A stretch of DNA of 64,000 bases from Pseudonocardia autotrophica (GTDB lineage Bacteria; Actinomycetota; Actinomycetes; Mycobacteriales; Pseudonocardiaceae). A program made the position numbers and the translations under genes. Within the stretch, counting starts at the first letter, position 1, and every line of letters starts with the position of its first letter. Under the pieces are notes generated by a model. The model saw nothing but the letters and a program-made list of their open reading frames with translations. It had not been told where the DNA came from and searched no databases. The stretch is from NCBI RefSeq assembly GCF_003945385.1, contig NZ_AP018920.1, positions 3,038,001 through 3,102,000 on the forward strand, in the 5' to 3' direction. This document shows, piece after piece, positions 10,445 through 18,887 of the stretch.

Positions 10445-11600
10445 GGGGCAGCCCCAGGAGTCGTTCGGCCACGATGGTGCGCTGGATCTGGGCGGAGCCG
10501 CCGTAGATGGAGGCGGCTCGCGAGTACAAGTGGTCGTGGGCCCAGCGCTCCGACCGCAGACCGGCCGGCCGGGAACCGGGCACCGCCCGCAGCGGACCCA
10601 GCAGGCCCGCGATCTCGGCGAACACGGTCTGCTCCACGTCGTTGAGCACGAGCTTGTCGACCGAGTCCAGCGGTGTCGGCCCGGTGTTCGCGAGCAGCCT
10701 GGCGGTGGTCTGCCGGGTCTGGGCGTCGAGAACCCGCATGGCGATGTGCGCCCGGCCGATCGCGGACCGGGCCCGCCCGTCGAGCGAGCCCCGGGCGCCG
10801 AGCTCGTCGACGGCGTCGTCCAGCGCCACCTCCAGCTCCACCCGGCGTCGCAGCGTCGCGGCTCCGCGCTCGCTGCCCAGGGTGTGCGTGGCGATCGCCC
10901 AGCCCTCGTTCTCCGCTCCGAGCAGGTTCTGCCGCGGCACCCGGACCTCGTCGAGGAAGACCTCGCAGAACTCCTGGTCGCCGGTCATCTGCCGGATCGG
11001 ACGGGTGGTGATCCCGGGGCTGGTCATGTCGACGAGCAGGTAGCTGATGCCGGCCTGCTTGCGCACGGCCGTGTCGGTGCGGACCAGCAACGCGCACCAC
11101 TGCGCCTGGTGAGCCCAGCTGGTCCAGATCTTCTGCCCGCTGACGAGGTAGTCGTCGCCGTCGGCGACCGCGCGGGTCCGCAGCGATGCCAGATCCGACC
11201 CGGCCTCGGGCTCGGAGAAGCCCTGGCACCAGATGTCGTCGCCGGAGAGCAGGCGGGGGAGCAGCTCGCGCCGCTGCCGGTCGGTGCCGTAGCGGTCGAT
11301 CGACGGTCCGACCACCTCGAGGCCGATCAGCCCGATCGGCTGCGGTGCCCGCGCTCGCACGAGCTCCTCGACGAACACCAGGTGATGGGCGTGGGTGAGA
11401 CCGCCACCGCCGGCCTCCCGCGACCAGGCGAGGCCGGCCCAGCCGGCCTCGAACAGGGTCCGTTGCCAGCGCCGCAGCACGGTGAACCGCGTATCGGGAT
11501 CCGGCGGGACCTCGGGTGGAGGGGTGCTCGCGAGCCAGGCCCGGGCGCGCGCCCGGAAGTCCGGCAACGACTCCGGCAGCTCCGATTCGGTGGAACTCAT
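10437..11600 (-). CDS. Acyl-CoA dehydrogenase (larger partner)
   Basis: 387 residues from ATG 11600, 4 bp after the crotonase stop. Full three-domain layout: CQGFSEPEAGSDLASLRTRA (FAD/substrate loop), YLVSGQKIWTSWAHQAQWCALLVRT, GERGAATLRRR-like region, and SIYGGSAQIQRTIVAERLLGLPRG at the end. The position of the MCAD-type catalytic Glu (YEG) is Gly here, as in heteromeric members that use another base. It introduces an alpha,beta double bond into an acyl-CoA with FAD as cofactor. It probably pairs with the 9377-10444 product. Confidence 0.85.
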   Translation of the reverse strand: MSSTESELPESLPDFRARARAWLASTPPPEVPPDPDTRFTVLRRWQRTLFEAGWAGLAWSREAGGGGLTHAHHLVFVEELVRARAPQPIGLIGLEVVGPSIDRYGTDRQRRELLPRLLSGDDIWCQGFSEPEAGSDLASLRTRAVADGDDYLVSGQKIWTSWAHQAQWCALLVRTDTAVRKQAGISYLLVDMTSPGITTRPIRQMTGDQEFCEVFLDEVRVPRQNLLGAENEGWAIATHTLGSERGAATLRRRVELEVALDDAVDELGARGSLDGRARSAIGRAHIAMRVLDAQTRQTTARLLANTGPTPLDSVDKLVLNDVEQTVFAEIAGLLGPLRAVPGSRPAGLRSERWAHDHLYSRAASIYGGSAQIQRTIVAERLLGLPRG

Positions 11601-11604
11601 CGGA

Positions 11605-12387
11605 TCACCGCCCCGTGTAGACCGGATCGCGGCGTTCGAGGAACGCGTTGACGGCCTCCTTGGAGTCCGCGTAACCCGAGAGCTCACGGGTCTTGCCCTG
11701 CTCGAACTCGTAACCGGACTTGAGGTCCTGGTACTCGATGCCGTTGAGGCTGCGCTTGGCCAGCCGGAGCGTGACCGGGCTGTGCCGGGCGATCGACCGG
11801 GCCAGCTCGCGGGCCGTGTCGAGCAGCCGGTCCTCGGTGGTGATCGTGACGATGCCGCCGTAGGGCAGCAGCTGTTCGGCGGGGTAGAGATCGCCGGTGT
11901 AGTGCATCAGCCGCACCATCCCCTGCGGGACCAGCCGCGAGAGGTGTTTCGCTCCGCCCAGCACCCCGACGTTGACCTCGGGGGTGGCGAACCGGGCGCC
12001 CTCCGCGGCGACGACGAGATCGCACGAGGCGGCGATCGCCAGGCCGGATCCCACGGCGACCCCGTGCACCGCGGCGATGACCGGGTACGGCGAGTCGTAG
12101 ATCGCCCAGAACGCCTCCCGGGCCCGGGTGAGCTGCTCCGGTGCGTTGTCCGGGTCGAGGGTCCGGAACTCGGCGAGATCGTTGCCCGCGCAGAAGTGCT
12201 TGCCCCGCCCGGCGAGCACCACCACCCGGGCCTGCGGGAGGTAGTGCTCCACGTCGCGGAAGAAGGTGTGGATCTCGCGGTAGAGCTGCTGGTCGGTCGC
12301 GTTGACCGGTGGCCGGTTCAGCCACACGGTCGCGACCGGGCCGTCGAGCTGCCAGTCGAGCAGCTGCAGATCGGTCGAAGGGGTCAC
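11605..12387 (-). CDS. Enoyl-CoA hydratase/isomerase (crotonase) family protein
   Basis: 260 residues, GTG start at 12387. Crotonase signatures: WLNRPPVNATDQQL, oxyanion-hole segment HFCAGNDLAEF, VIAAVHGVAVGSGLAIAASCDLVVA, and FATPEVNVGVLGGAKHLSRLV. Of the two hydratase glutamates, the second (ATPEV) is present and the first position (GSGLA) is Ala, so it may act as an isomerase, ring hydrolase or one-Glu hydratase. It sits between the LLM oxidoreductase and the dehydrogenase pair in a tightly packed operon. Confidence 0.83.
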   Translation of the reverse strand: MTPSTDLQLLDWQLDGPVATVWLNRPPVNATDQQLYREIHTFFRDVEHYLPQARVVVLAGRGKHFCAGNDLAEFRTLDPDNAPEQLTRAREAFWAIYDSPYPVIAAVHGVAVGSGLAIAASCDLVVAAEGARFATPEVNVGVLGGAKHLSRLVPQGMVRLMHYTGDLYPAEQLLPYGGIVTITTEDRLLDTARELARSIARHSPVTLRLAKRSLNGIEYQDLKSGYEFEQGKTRELSGYADSKEAVNAFLERRDPVYTGR

Positions 12388-12407
12388 GGTGGTCGGGTTC
12401 TCCTCGA

Positions 12408-13382
12408 TCAGCGGTGGTAGGCGGCGGCGAACGCCTCGAGCTCACGGGGGACGTCGCTGCCCGCGGGCTGGAAGTGGACCCAGTCGCATCCGGCCTTCTC
12501 CAGCTCGGCGAACCGGTCGCGCCACCGGTCACGGGTCAGCGCGAGTCCGGCCGCGGTCATCACGTCGCCGGTCACGAAGGGGCGGTCGACGTCGTTGACG
12601 CCGACCACGTGCCGATCGTGCAGCGCGATGTGACGGACGTTCTCGGGGATGTGGTCGTAGGCCGCGGCCCACACGTGTCCCTGCTCGCCGAGCAGCTCGT
12701 CGATCACCCCGTGCTCGACGGCCCAGTGCAGGAACAGACCGGCGCCGTGGCCCGCGGCGTCGATCACGCGCTCGGAGCCCGGGTCCTCGCCCTCGTCGAG
12801 GACGGTGCCGATCACCATCATCATCTGGGCGGCGAAGCCGGGTTCGGGGGCGGTGATCCGGAAGAGCTCCGCGCCGAGCTCCCGCGCGACCCGCGTGCCC
12901 TTCGGGCCCTCACCGGCGACGCCCCATCCGACCGTGATCGGCAGGGCCGGGCCGAACCGCTCGTCGGGCTGGATGAGCTGCATGAGCGCGCCCTCCCACT
13001 CGACCTGCTCCCCGCGCAGCAGCGCCCGGACGACCTCGGTGTAGTGCTGCACCTGCACCCACGGAACCGGTGGTCTGCCCATGGCCAGGCGACCGGTGAA
13101 GCCGCTTCCGACCCCGACGAGCACCCGGTCCTGGCCTGCGGTGTGCACCAGGGTGGTGATCGCCGATGCCGTGACCATCGGGTGGCGCAGGCTCGGGACG
13201 AGCACGCCGGGGCCGAGCACGATCCGGTCGGTCAGTTCCGCCGCCCGGTTCAAGATCATCCAGACGTCCGGGTACAGCGCGGGCGAGTCGTAGCACAGCG
13301 CCCTCTCGTAGCCGAGCTCCTCCGCGATGCGGATGTGCTCCGGCGTCTCCAGCGACGTGGCGAACGAGCATCCCAGCTTCAT
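12408..13382 (-). CDS. LLM-class (F420-type) oxidoreductase
   Basis: 324 residues from ATG 13382. TIM-barrel luciferase-like features: MKLGCSFATSLETPEHIRIAEELGYERALCYD, DVWMILNRAAELTDRIVLGPGVLVPSLRHPMVTASA, VLVGVGSGFTGRLAMG and PPVPWVQVQHYTEVVRALL. Actinobacterial members usually use reduced F420, and fewer use FMN; the cofactor cannot be decided here. It is the first gene of the operon 5639-13382, directly behind a promoter with TTGACA/TAACTT hexamers. The role, probably reduction or oxygenation of the growth substrate before CoA activation, is inferred. Confidence 0.82.
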   Translation of the reverse strand: MKLGCSFATSLETPEHIRIAEELGYERALCYDSPALYPDVWMILNRAAELTDRIVLGPGVLVPSLRHPMVTASAITTLVHTAGQDRVLVGVGSGFTGRLAMGRPPVPWVQVQHYTEVVRALLRGEQVEWEGALMQLIQPDERFGPALPITVGWGVAGEGPKGTRVARELGAELFRITAPEPGFAAQMMMVIGTVLDEGEDPGSERVIDAAGHGAGLFLHWAVEHGVIDELLGEQGHVWAAAYDHIPENVRHIALHDRHVVGVNDVDRPFVTGDVMTAAGLALTRDRWRDRFAELEKAGCDWVHFQPAGSDVPRELEAFAAAYHR

Positions 13383-13417
13383 TGTCGGGTCTCCCGGTCG
13401 TAGGTGTCGGGAGCTGC

Positions 13418-13446
13418 AAGTTAGGGGCGCCGGCCGCAGTGTGTCA
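13418..13446 (-). promoter_or_regulatory. Sigma70-like promoter for the LLM operon
   Basis: On the minus strand TTGACA (13446-13441) is followed after 17 bp by TAACTT (13423-13418), 36 bp before the ATG at 13382. The -35 hexamer is perfect and the spacing ideal, which is unusual in such a GC-rich genome. Confidence 0.65.
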
Positions 13447-13467
13447 ACCACGAATAACTAGTATTGA
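13442..13467. promoter_or_regulatory. GTCAA/TTGAC dyad overlapping the -35 box
   Basis: Arms GTCAA (13442-13446) and TTGAC (13463-13467) flank an AT-rich stretch with the palindrome ACTAGT (13456-13461). It overlaps the -35 hexamer of the minus-strand promoter and lies between divergent genes, so it is a good operator candidate, most simply for the operon's own two-domain TetR protein. Confidence 0.45.
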
Positions 13468-13544
13468 CCTGTCGGCTTGCTGCTCAGCGTGCTGTTGTGG
13501 CGATAATGTCCATCACTGCTCACCGGTTCGACATGGAGGTCGAC

Positions 13545-13838
13545 ATGCTCGTGCACTGCCTCACGCTCACCTTCACGGAGACGGCCGATCCCGCGGACGT
13601 CGAGGCGTTCCGGGACGCGATCGCCCGCTTGCCGAGCCAGATGGACGTTCCGTTCCGCACCCGGCAGGGGGTCGACCTCGGTGAGCGTGCGACGAACGCC
13701 GACTACGCGGTCGTCAGTGAGTTCGCGAACGCCGAGGACTTCCGGCGATACCTGATCCACCCGGCCCACCTCGCGGTGCCGCGGGAGCACGTCCGGTCCG
13801 CGCAGAGTGTTCAGTTCGTCGTCGGGGACGACGACTGA
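13545..13838 (+). CDS. Dabb-domain (stress-responsive alpha/beta barrel) protein
   Basis: 97 residues from ATG 13545, picked because GGAGG lies 5 bp upstream; further in-frame ATGs upstream would give an atypical N-terminus. MLVHCLTLTFTETADPADVEAFRDAIARLP, the YAVVSEFANAEDFRRYLIHPAHLAV block and the terminal VQFVV are the Dabb pattern of small ferredoxin-like dimers. Some members are polyketide or olivetolic-acid cyclases, others have no known activity. It is divergent from the LLM operon and shares its regulatory region, so it may be co-regulated with it. Confidence 0.8.
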   Translation: MLVHCLTLTFTETADPADVEAFRDAIARLPSQMDVPFRTRQGVDLGERATNADYAVVSEFANAEDFRRYLIHPAHLAVPREHVRSAQSVQFVVGDDD

Positions 13839-13930
13839 CCGGCTCGACGGGGCTGTGCCGAGGGGCGCTCGCGTCGTCGGGCTCGGGCCGGCCACACTCG
13901 GGGTGAGTGGGGTCCCGGGGGAGGGGGGCC

Positions 13931-14336
13931 GTGCCGGCCGCCTATGTGATCGACGTCGTCCTGCTGCTGGTGATCTCCGTGCTGTCCCACTACAGCGGGC
14001 ACCGTGCACGTGCCGGAACGCTGCTGAGGCGGAGGACTCCCGGCGGCTCGGCCGAGGCGGCCGTGGCGTCGGACGAGGCATGGCGGGTCGGCATGCGGGC
14101 GGCGGCCCCGTGGATGTTCGCGACGGCGGGTATGGGCTATGTGTTGATCCTCGTGTGCCTCGGCTGTCCGGTCCTGGCCTCGCGCCACGGGGTGGTCGAG
14201 CGGTCTCGTCATGATCTCGGTGTCGACGATCTCGATCTTCGTGCTCTGCGCTCCGGTGGTGGCCGGGCTCGTCACGGCGAACCGGGCGGCCCGAGGGGCG
14301 GGGACCGGTCGCCACCGCGGGAGTCGCGGTCGGTGA
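13931..14336 (+). pseudogene. SdpI-family-like membrane protein, frameshifted
   Basis: The GTG at 13931, behind a GGAGGGGGG ribosome-binding site, opens a frame with two membrane helices (YVIDVVLLLVISVLSHY; PWMFATAGMGYVLILVCLG). Between them is RRTPGG...ASDEAWRVGMRAAAPW, which resembles the SdpI hallmark RTP..L.SDEAW....RAAAPW. From about 14205 the homologous reading moves to another frame: MISVSTISIFVLCAPVVAGL (14211 on) is the expected third helix and ends at 14336. One indel near 14190-14210 explains the break. SdpI proteins give immunity or act as sensors; this copy is broken unless the indel is a sequencing error. Confidence 0.65.
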
Positions 14337-14916
14337 GGGATCGGGCGGCGGGCGAGCCGGAAGTAGTCGATCCGCTGAGCGTGCGGGCCCACGGCTCGTC
14401 GATGCCGGTGAGGTCGAGGGCGACGACGACGTTGTCGAGCATCCCGGCTCCGAACCACTGGCGGACGGCTGTCTCGTCCGGACCGATGAGCTCGCGGACG
14501 AGCTCGACCTGTCGTGCGTAGCACGCCCGCACCGCGTCGCCCACCAGCGGCTCGTCGGCGGCACAGTTGGCGTGCATCAGGAACATGAGCACGTCCCGGT
14601 CCTCGATCAGCGCGCCGTATGCCGTGCGGGCGACACGCAGGGCCTCCGCGGGTGACCGTGGCCCGGCGGGCTGCCGGGCGACGTGCCCGGTGAGAGCGTT
14701 CGACATGGTGTCCGAGACGAGGTCCACGGCTCCGGCGAACAGTTCCTGCTTGGTGGCGAACAGGCGGTACACGTACGGCTGTGAGATGCCGGCCCGCTCG
14801 GCGATCTCCTGCGTCGACGTCCCGTAGTAGCCCTTGCGGGCGAAGCAGGTGACGGCGGCCTCGAGAACACCTCGGCGTCGCTCGTCCCTCTTCACGGTGC
14901 TACCGGCTGCGGGCAT
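14272..14916 (-). CDS. TetR family transcriptional regulator
   Basis: 214 residues from ATG 14916; a TTG 12 bp upstream is also possible. TetR_N domain: GVLEAAVTCFARKGYYGTST, then QEIAERAGISQPYVYRLFATKQELF. The C-terminal ligand domain follows (ALIEDRDVLMFLMHANCAAD, YARQVELVRELIGPDETAVRQWFGAGMLDNVVVALDL). The last ~30 residues are low-complexity and overlap the 3' end of the SdpI-like pseudogene on the other strand. It lies 25 bp after the SnoaL-like gene in the same operon, and the dyad at 15414-15426 is a candidate target. Confidence 0.83.
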   Translation of the reverse strand: MPAAGSTVKRDERRRGVLEAAVTCFARKGYYGTSTQEIAERAGISQPYVYRLFATKQELFAGAVDLVSDTMSNALTGHVARQPAGPRSPAEALRVARTAYGALIEDRDVLMFLMHANCAADEPLVGDAVRACYARQVELVRELIGPDETAVRQWFGAGMLDNVVVALDLTGIDEPWARTLSGSTTSGSPAARSLTDRDSRGGDRSPPLGPPGSP

Positions 14917-14941
14917 GGAACCAGTCAAGCAGGCCGGCCCG

Positions 14942-15385
14942 TCACGCCCCGAAGTCCACCGCCGTCCCGGTGGGTCCCGGTCCGGGAGTGAGGGCCTCGA
15001 CGGCGACCAGCGGGTTCCAGTAGTCGACGTAGCGGGTGATCCTGCCGGTGTCGTCGGTGTACACCACGGAGATGCAGGTCTGCTCGTACGGCTTTCCGGT
15101 CGGCAGCGCCCACCCGGTCGAGCGGAACTCGGCGACTGCCCGTCGCGGGTCGACCGTGTCGTGGAACGTCAGGTCCACGAACTCGACATCGAAGGTCTCC
15201 GGGAAGCCGGACATGTGGTCGAGCAGTGCGTCCCGGCCCTGGACCCGGGCCGGGACGCCGACCGGTGCGTACGGGAACTCGATGACTCCGTCGGTGGAGA
15301 AGAGGTCGACCCACTCCTCCAGTCGGCCGGACGACAGCAGGCGCAGGTGCTCGGAGACGGCGTGCTGAGCGGGAGTTCCGGCCAT
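14942..15385 (-). CDS. SnoaL-like/NTF2-fold protein
   Basis: 147 residues. Cone-shaped NTF2-fold pattern: LRLLSSGRLEEWVDLFSTDGVIEFPYAPV, GRDALLDHMSGFPETFDVEFVDLTFHDT, CISVVYTDDTGRITRYVDYWNPLVAVEAL. The WNPL ending is common in SnoaL-like and ketosteroid-isomerase-like proteins. These act as cyclases, isomerases or hydratases on small hydrophobic molecules; which one applies here cannot be told. GAGG lies 6 nt before the ATG at 15385. It is followed by TetR, and the preceding genes encode transport and aryl-acyl-CoA metabolism on the same strand. Confidence 0.75.
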   Translation of the reverse strand: MAGTPAQHAVSEHLRLLSSGRLEEWVDLFSTDGVIEFPYAPVGVPARVQGRDALLDHMSGFPETFDVEFVDLTFHDTVDPRRAVAEFRSTGWALPTGKPYEQTCISVVYTDDTGRITRYVDYWNPLVAVEALTPGPGPTGTAVDFGA

Positions 15386-15413
15386 GGGGCACCTCGAGAG
15401 ATAGGTTAGTGGT

Positions 15414-15426
15414 TGGTCAATAACCA
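15414..15426. promoter_or_regulatory. TGGT-N5-ACCA dyad upstream of the SnoaL-like gene
   Basis: TGGTCAATAACCA lies 29-41 bp before the ATG at 15385, inside a short AT-rich patch that also contains GGTTAGTGGTT. Position and shape fit an operator for the TetR encoded in the same operon. Confidence 0.4.
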
Positions 15427-15451
15427 GATGATAGCCACTGTACGCGGGAGG

Positions 15452-16783
15452 TCACCGGGCCGCGCCCTGACGACCGCCGGCGGTCCCGGAGGTGGCGGTG
15501 ACCATCTCGACGTTCCGGGTGTCGGGCAGGCCGAGCGTGCACAGCGCACTGACCAGGCCCAGGAACGCCAGGTAGAAGCCGATGGCCGTGCTCCCGTAGG
15601 ACGCGACGAGCGCGGTGGCGACGAGCGGTGTCACCGCGCCGCCCAGCACCCCGGCGAGGTTGTAGGCCAACCCGGCCCCGGTGTAGCGGTACTGCGCGCG
15701 GAACAGCTCCGGGAGCATCGCGCCGACGGGTCCGTAGGCGATGCCGACCACCCCGAGCACCAGGCACAACCCGAGCCCGAACGACCAGACCGTGCCGATG
15801 TCGAGGATCGGGAAGGCGATCAGCCCGACGGCCACGGAGGCGAGGTTGCCGGCGAGCACGAGTCGCTTGCGCCCCCGCCGGTCCGAGGCCACCGCGCCGA
15901 TGATCGTGGTGACGGCGAAGACGGCGCCGCCGATGATGCCCAGCGCGAGCACCGTCGTCCGCGGGTGCTCCAGCACCGCGGTCCCGTACGTGGTCAGGTA
16001 GGTCACGCCGATGTAGAAGAACGCGAACACGGTCGTCGTGACGAACGCGCCGAGGAACACCTCGCGCGGCTGGCGGGTGACCGCCTCGAGCACCGGCAGC
16101 TTCGCCACCGAGCCGGACGCCTTCGTCGCCTCGAACGCGTCCGACTCCTCGATCCGGAGCCGGACGAACAGCCCCACCCCGATCAGCAGGACGCTGCCGA
16201 TGAAGGGCAGCCGCCAGCCCCAGCTGAGGAACGCCTCGTCCGACATGGTCAGCGCGGTGATCAGGAAGGTGGCGCTGGCGAGGGAGAACGCGACCGACGG
16301 CCCCAGCTGCGGGTACAGCGCGTACTTCCCGCGCTTGGCCTTGGGTGCGTTCTCCGCGGTGAGCAGCGTCGCGCCCGCCCACTCGCCGCCGACGGCGAGG
16401 CCCTGCAGGACCCGCAGGACCACCAGCAGGATCGGTGCGAGGGCGCCGATCGCGCCGGTCGAGGGCAGCAGCCCGATCGCGACGGTCGACAACCCCATGA
16501 GCAGCAACGTGGTGACCAGGGTCCGTTTCCGGCCGATCCGGTCGCCGAAGTGTCCGAACAGGACCGACCCGAACGGTCGTGCGACGAACGCGACGCCGAA
16601 GGTCGCCAGCGCCAGCAGGGTTCCCTCGGCCGCCCCCAGCTCGGGGAAGAAGACCTTGTTGAACACCAGCGCCGCGGCGGTGCCGTAGATGAAGAAGTCG
16701 TAGAACTCGATCACGGTGCCGGTCATGCTCGCGAAGGCGACACGGCTCATCGGGTTGCGCTGCGTCGCGCCGGTGGTGGTCAT
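15452..16783 (-). CDS. MFS transporter, metabolite:H+ symporter (MHS) type
   Basis: 443 residues and about 12 hydrophobic segments. MHS-type features: ASMTGTVIEFYDFFIYGTAAALVF in helix 1, the loop 2-3 motif GHFGDRIGRKRTL, LRVLQGLAVGGEWAGATLL, and SDRRGRKRLV at the mid-protein loop. Family members import organic or aromatic acids and osmolytes with protons (ShiA, ProP, KgtP, benzoate-type carriers). Its start overlaps the stop of the acyl-CoA ligase gene, so it is part of the DpgC/oxidoreductase operon and probably imports that pathway's aromatic acid substrate. Confidence 0.87.
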   Translation of the reverse strand: MTTTGATQRNPMSRVAFASMTGTVIEFYDFFIYGTAAALVFNKVFFPELGAAEGTLLALATFGVAFVARPFGSVLFGHFGDRIGRKRTLVTTLLLMGLSTVAIGLLPSTGAIGALAPILLVVLRVLQGLAVGGEWAGATLLTAENAPKAKRGKYALYPQLGPSVAFSLASATFLITALTMSDEAFLSWGWRLPFIGSVLLIGVGLFVRLRIEESDAFEATKASGSVAKLPVLEAVTRQPREVFLGAFVTTTVFAFFYIGVTYLTTYGTAVLEHPRTTVLALGIIGGAVFAVTTIIGAVASDRRGRKRLVLAGNLASVAVGLIAFPILDIGTVWSFGLGLCLVLGVVGIAYGPVGAMLPELFRAQYRYTGAGLAYNLAGVLGGAVTPLVATALVASYGSTAIGFYLAFLGLVSALCTLGLPDTRNVEMVTATSGTAGGRQGAAR

Positions 16784-18462
16784 GGTCGGGGCTCCGTAGG
16801 GATCGTCACCGCGGGGAGGTCACCGTGGCCGGTGTGGGCCGGCACGGTCGCGAGCGGCTCCGGGGAGCCGAGCTCGTCGATCGCGATCCGGCGCATCCGG
16901 AACTTCTGGATCTTTCCGCTGGCAGTGGTGGGGAAGGAGTCGGTCAGGCGCCACAGCGCCGGGATCTTGGACCGGCTGATGCGGCCCGTGCAGAACTCGA
17001 CGAGCTCGGGGACGGCGGGTTCGGCGCCGGGATTCGGCCGGACCCAGGCCATCACCTGCTCCCCGTAGTAGTCGTGCGGGACGCCGATCACCTGGGCGTC
17101 GCTGACCTGCGGATGGCCGCGCAGGACCTCCTCGATCTCGCCGGGGTGGATGTTCTCCCCGCCGCGGATGATGACGTCCTTGATCCGTCCCACCACGGTC
17201 ACGACCCCCCGCTCGTCCATGACGGCCAGGTCGCCGGTGCGCATCCAGCCCGCGGGATCGATCGCCTCGGCGGTCGCCCCGTCGTCCGCCCAGTAGCCGC
17301 GCATCACGCTGTAGCCGCGGGTGCACTGCTCGCCGGGTGTCCCGACGGGCACGACCCGGCCGGTGGCGGGGTCGACGATCGTGACCTCGATGTGCGGGGT
17401 CGGCCGTCCGACGGTGTGGTCCCGCACGTCCGGCGGGTCGTCGGGCAGCGTCTGGGTGGAGATCGGCGAGGTCTCGGTCATGCCGCACACGGTGGACAGC
17501 CGCGGGACGTGCAGCCGGTCGCGGATCGAGGCCAGCAGCTCCGGCGGGCACGGTGCGCCCCCGATCAGCCCGCCGCGCAGCGAGCCGACGTCCGAGCCGG
17601 CCAGGTCCGGGTGTTCGAGCAGCGCGCGGAACATGGTCGGCACGCCGTAGACGGCCGTGCACCGCTCGGCGACGATGCTCGCCAGCGTCAGCCGGGCGTC
17701 GAAGGGGCCCCCGGGCAGCACCAGCGCCGCACCGTGCGAGCCGGCGCCCAGCGTGCCGAGCACCATCCCGAAACAGTGGAACAGCGGTACCGGCACACAG
17801 ATCCGGTCCTGCTCGGTGAACCCTGCCTGCGCGCCGACGAGGTGGCCGTTGTTGAGCAGGTTGTGGTGGGTCAGGGTGGCGCCCTTGGGCCGGCCGGTCG
17901 TGCCGGAGGTGAACTGGATCGCCACCGGGTCGCCGGGATCGACCCGCTGCTCGGCCGCCGCGACCCCGGTGGGCTCCGCGGCGACGAACTCGGCCCAGTC
18001 CCGCTCGAAGGTCACCGCACCCTGCAGCTCGGGACACGTCGTCGCGACGTCGGCGACCAGCTCGGCGCAGTCGGTCCCGCGGTACCGCGCGGCGTGGAAG
18101 AGCAGCCGGGTGCCCGAGTGCCGCAGCGCCTGGCCGAGCTCGGCCCGCTCGTAGGTCGGGTTCAGCGCGACCAGTACCGCGCCGATGCGCGCCGCCGCGT
18201 ACTGCAGGACGACCCACTCGTGGCGGTTCGCCGCCCACACCCCGACCCGGTCGCCGTGGCCGATTCCGCGGGCCAGCAGCCCGCCCGCGACGCGGCCGGA
18301 GCTCTCCCACAGCTCGGCGTAGGACGCGCGGGTCCCGAGCTCGACGTCCACCAGCGCGGTGCGGTCGCCGCAGCGCTCGACCGTGCGGCGCAGGTTCTGC
18401 CCGATGGTCTCGTCGAGCAGCGGCCGCCGGGTGGATCCGCGCGCGTAGGACGGGCCGGTCAT
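16780..18462 (-). CDS. AMP-dependent acyl-CoA synthetase (FadD/medium-chain type)
   Basis: 560 residues, ATG 18462 overlapping the thioesterase stop. ANL motifs: IQFTSGTTGRPKGATLTHHN (~190-210), FHCFGMVLGTL, CGMTETSPIS, GWMRTGDLAVMDERGVVTVVGR and KDVIIRGGENIHPGEIEEVL, and the catalytic Lys in TTASGKIQKFRM near 520. It resembles fatty-acyl/aryl-acyl CoA synthetases. In context it gives a second entry to the pathway: a free arylacetate or related acid, imported by the neighbouring transporter, could be activated to the CoA ester used by the DpgC-like enzyme. Confidence 0.85.
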   Translation of the reverse strand: MTGPSYARGSTRRPLLDETIGQNLRRTVERCGDRTALVDVELGTRASYAELWESSGRVAGGLLARGIGHGDRVGVWAANRHEWVVLQYAAARIGAVLVALNPTYERAELGQALRHSGTRLLFHAARYRGTDCAELVADVATTCPELQGAVTFERDWAEFVAAEPTGVAAAEQRVDPGDPVAIQFTSGTTGRPKGATLTHHNLLNNGHLVGAQAGFTEQDRICVPVPLFHCFGMVLGTLGAGSHGAALVLPGGPFDARLTLASIVAERCTAVYGVPTMFRALLEHPDLAGSDVGSLRGGLIGGAPCPPELLASIRDRLHVPRLSTVCGMTETSPISTQTLPDDPPDVRDHTVGRPTPHIEVTIVDPATGRVVPVGTPGEQCTRGYSVMRGYWADDGATAEAIDPAGWMRTGDLAVMDERGVVTVVGRIKDVIIRGGENIHPGEIEEVLRGHPQVSDAQVIGVPHDYYGEQVMAWVRPNPGAEPAVPELVEFCTGRISRSKIPALWRLTDSFPTTASGKIQKFRMRRIAIDELGSPEPLATVPAHTGHGDLPAVTIPTEPRP

Positions 18463-18887
18463 CGCGGCACCCTCCCGGGCTCGGCGCCGGCCCGGGCCGC
18501 CTTCTCCCCGAGGCGGGTGCCGAACGACCCGCCGTCGACGACGAAGCGGTCGTGCCGGCCGTGCGCGATCCGCTCGACGTCGTCGAACGCCTCGACGGTC
18601 GTCGTGATCCGCCTGCGGTCGATCTCCACGACGACGGCCGTGGCCGTCACCAGCTGGCCGAGCACGGTCGGGCGCAGGTGCACGATGTCCACGGTGGACC
18701 CGACCGAGTCCTGGCCGGGCCCCAGCAGCGGGGCGACGGCGGCCGACGCCGCCTCCTCGAGCAGCCGCACCACCGACGGGGTCCCGAGGACGTGGTGACC
18801 GGCGCGCGCGACGCAGTCCGCCACCGTCACCCGGTGCTCGACGGAGCCGGGCGGGAGATCGGCGGGCGCGGGGCGCTCCGGCGGCAT
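18459..18887 (-). CDS. FlK-like (fluoroacetyl-CoA thioesterase family) hot-dog thioesterase
   Basis: 142 residues from ATG 18887, whose A overlaps the TGA of the DpgC-like gene. Hot-dog layout of the FlK family: TPSVVRLLEEAASAAVAPLL (helix with Thr and Glu at the FlK catalytic positions), STVDIVHLRPTVLGQLVTATAVVVEIDRR (central strand with the third catalytic residue, His), VEAFDDVERIAHGRHDRFVVD and FGTRLGEKAARAG. FlK hydrolyses fluoroacetyl-CoA; most homologues are of unknown substrate. Here it may release stalled or mis-activated aryl-CoA, protecting the CoA pool. Confidence 0.75.
   Translation of the reverse strand: MPPERPAPADLPPGSVEHRVTVADCVARAGHHVLGTPSVVRLLEEAASAAVAPLLGPGQDSVGSTVDIVHLRPTVLGQLVTATAVVVEIDRRRITTTVEAFDDVERIAHGRHDRFVVDGGSFGTRLGEKAARAGAEPGRVPR

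Noticed and set aside
15413..18798. Long plus-strand frames opposite the MFS transporter and ligase genes
   Set aside because: Highly charged low-complexity translations with no motif, exactly antisense to intact MFS and ANL-family genes.
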